DNA of 6,783 nt, taken from contig JBIOJM010000445.1 of assembly GCA_044450785.1 (NCBI GenBank), forward strand, positions 1 through 6,783. Direction: 5' to 3'. A program made the translations under genes and the position numbers. Positions 6,701-6,783 of the stretch are shown here, piece after piece; position 1 is the first letter of the stretch, and each line of letters starts with the position of its first letter. Below the pieces are notes generated by a model that was not told the origin of the DNA, ran no database searches, and was given only the letters and a program-made list of their open reading frames with translations. This stretch comes from JBIOJM01 sp044450785. GTDB taxonomy: Bacteria > Planctomycetota > Planctomycetia > Isosphaerales > Isosphaeraceae.

Positions 6701-6783
6701 CATGCCCCTGCCCCCCCCTCCCATCGATGCCTTGACAATCACCGGGTAACCGAGCGACTCGGCGAGACGCTGGGCCTCTGGTC
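3764..6783 (-). CDS. pyc: Pyruvate carboxylase, N-terminus outside the window
   Basis: This biotin enzyme carboxylates pyruvate to oxaloacetate with ATP and bicarbonate, refilling the TCA cycle in the cytoplasm. The frame stays open to the right edge (LAESLGYPVIVKASMGGGGRGMRVV), so the true start is outside and the GTG at 6742 is internal. About 1,006 residues are visible of the usual ~1,150. Order: the biotin carboxylase ATP-grasp domain (glycine loop near 6720, EVNPRIQVEHTVTE at 6299-6340); the carboxyltransferase barrel (DTTFRDAHQ from 5599, carbamylated-lysine site IKDMAG with Lys codon 5075-5077, metal-binding HFHTHD at 4979-4996); MPGGQYSNL and KVTPSSKVVGDMALF of the C-terminal part of that domain; and the biotin carrier domain with ESMKMET, biotin Lys codon 3875-3877, 36 residues from the end. 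All key residues I can check are present. Family members are often activated by acetyl-CoA. The usual HDTSG motif reads HDIGG here. A broken copy of its last ~50 codons lies at 248-411. Confidence 0.97.
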   Translation of the reverse strand, partial: PEAQRLAESLGYPVIVKASMGGGGRGMRVVESPEALESALDQARREAGTAFGVPDVFIEKFVRNAKHIEVQILGDRHGNLVHLYERDCSVQRRHQKIVEIAPAHNLDPAVREAICEAAVRLGRHVQYENAGTVEFLVDVDTGLFFFIEVNPRIQVEHTVTEIVTNVDLVKSQVLVAAGMPLSDPEIDLPTQGSVQVQGYALQCRVTTEDPENRFTPDYGRITHYRPVGGMGIRTDGGPAVTGGIITPFYDSLLVKICASGRRFIDAARRMERALQEFRVRGVKTNVPFLLKLLTHQEFLDGNCTTSFIDETPELFQFPVRHNRAVRLLTYAAEITVNGFPGIARPAGHTAAPEPESPRFNSLADPPPGSRQRLLAMGPDAFSRWVRDQEALLVTDTTFRDAHQSLLATRVRTRDMLRVALAYASHCAGVFSIEMWGGATFDTAMRFLKEDPWERLAQLREKIPNILFQMLLRGSNAVGYTSYPDNVVKAFVAEAAAAGIDLFRVFDSLNWVPNMERSLEAVREAGALCEAAICYTGDILDPNRTKYSLAYYVELAKELEKRGANLIAIKDMAGLCKPMAAERLIKALRDEVGVPIHFHTHDIGGAQAASVLRAADVGLDVADGAIASMAGLTSQPSLNALVESLRFTPRDTGLDPAALLEMSRYWGAVRELYAPFESGPRSPAADLYELEMPGGQYSNLFQQARALGLAPRWQEFCKAYSQVNLLFGDIIKVTPSSKVVGDMALFVVANNLSSEDVLDPARELAFPESVVEFFEGRLGQPPGGFPPALQARVLKGRPALSQRPGANLPPADLEAAREKATALLGRPASGREALSYLLYPRVFPDLAAHERIYSDTSILPTSIFFHGPDPGAEHLVEIEPGKTLIVKLLAVGESHADGMRTVFFELNGQAREVEVVDRSLASSVRQIPMADPNDPNQIPSPLPGLVVGVGVSPGDAVRKGQKLVSIESMKMETTVYAERPGRVADVLAVVGRQVKTGELLLRLSGQ

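Noticed and set aside
1..6783. CRISPR arrays, tRNA/rRNA genes, integrase or defence-type system
   Set aside because: I found no regularly spaced repeats, cloverleaf sequences, recombinase motifs or nuclease motifs on either strand.

Overview
The base composition, gene content and protein style point to a GC-rich Planctomycetota bacterium, probably from an Isosphaera/Gemmata-type lineage. The best marker is the first thioredoxin-like protein. It combines a helical N-terminal part (FTPRFLKLAE and REVRGRASLALA segments) with a C-terminal TlpA domain carrying the ITWRSWWNGGPDGPI and GWPTVYVLD stretches, and I know this style mainly from planctomycete secreted proteins. The species cannot be named from the sequence.

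Layout: positions 1-247 hold no convincing gene, only a very strong C/G hairpin near 94-126. Positions 248-411 (minus strand) are a decayed copy of the last ~50 codons of a pyruvate carboxylase. This copy is not mentioned by any open frame and is visible only by alignment with the intact gene at the other end of the window. Positions 412-1059 are a long stretch without a believable gene; it holds a few small hairpins, one with a T-run, and the leader of the next gene. Two secreted thioredoxin-like genes follow on the plus strand (1060-2265 and 2372-3586), 106 bp apart and probably co-transcribed. A 177-bp convergent spacer separates them from a large pyruvate carboxylase gene on the minus strand (3764 to the right edge), whose N-terminal ~140 residues lie outside the window.

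Function: the two thioredoxin-like proteins both have a signal peptide and a CGPC active site, so they probably act on disulfides outside the cytoplasmic membrane. Their domain order is mirrored: helical then thioredoxin, against thioredoxin then helical. Pyruvate carboxylase is cytoplasmic and makes oxaloacetate from pyruvate and bicarbonate. There is no direct biochemical link between it and the thioredoxin pair.

The most interesting structural point is that the pyc 3' end occurs twice in the same orientation, intact at 3764-3918 and broken at 248-411, on either side of the thioredoxin pair. Most differences between the copies are synonymous, and the broken copy has lost its biotin lysine and gained two slippage-type insertions. 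This suggests displacement of an older gene end by an insertion or recombination event, or the remains of a diverged second pyc. I see no integrase, CRISPR array, RNA gene or clear new defence-type system here.
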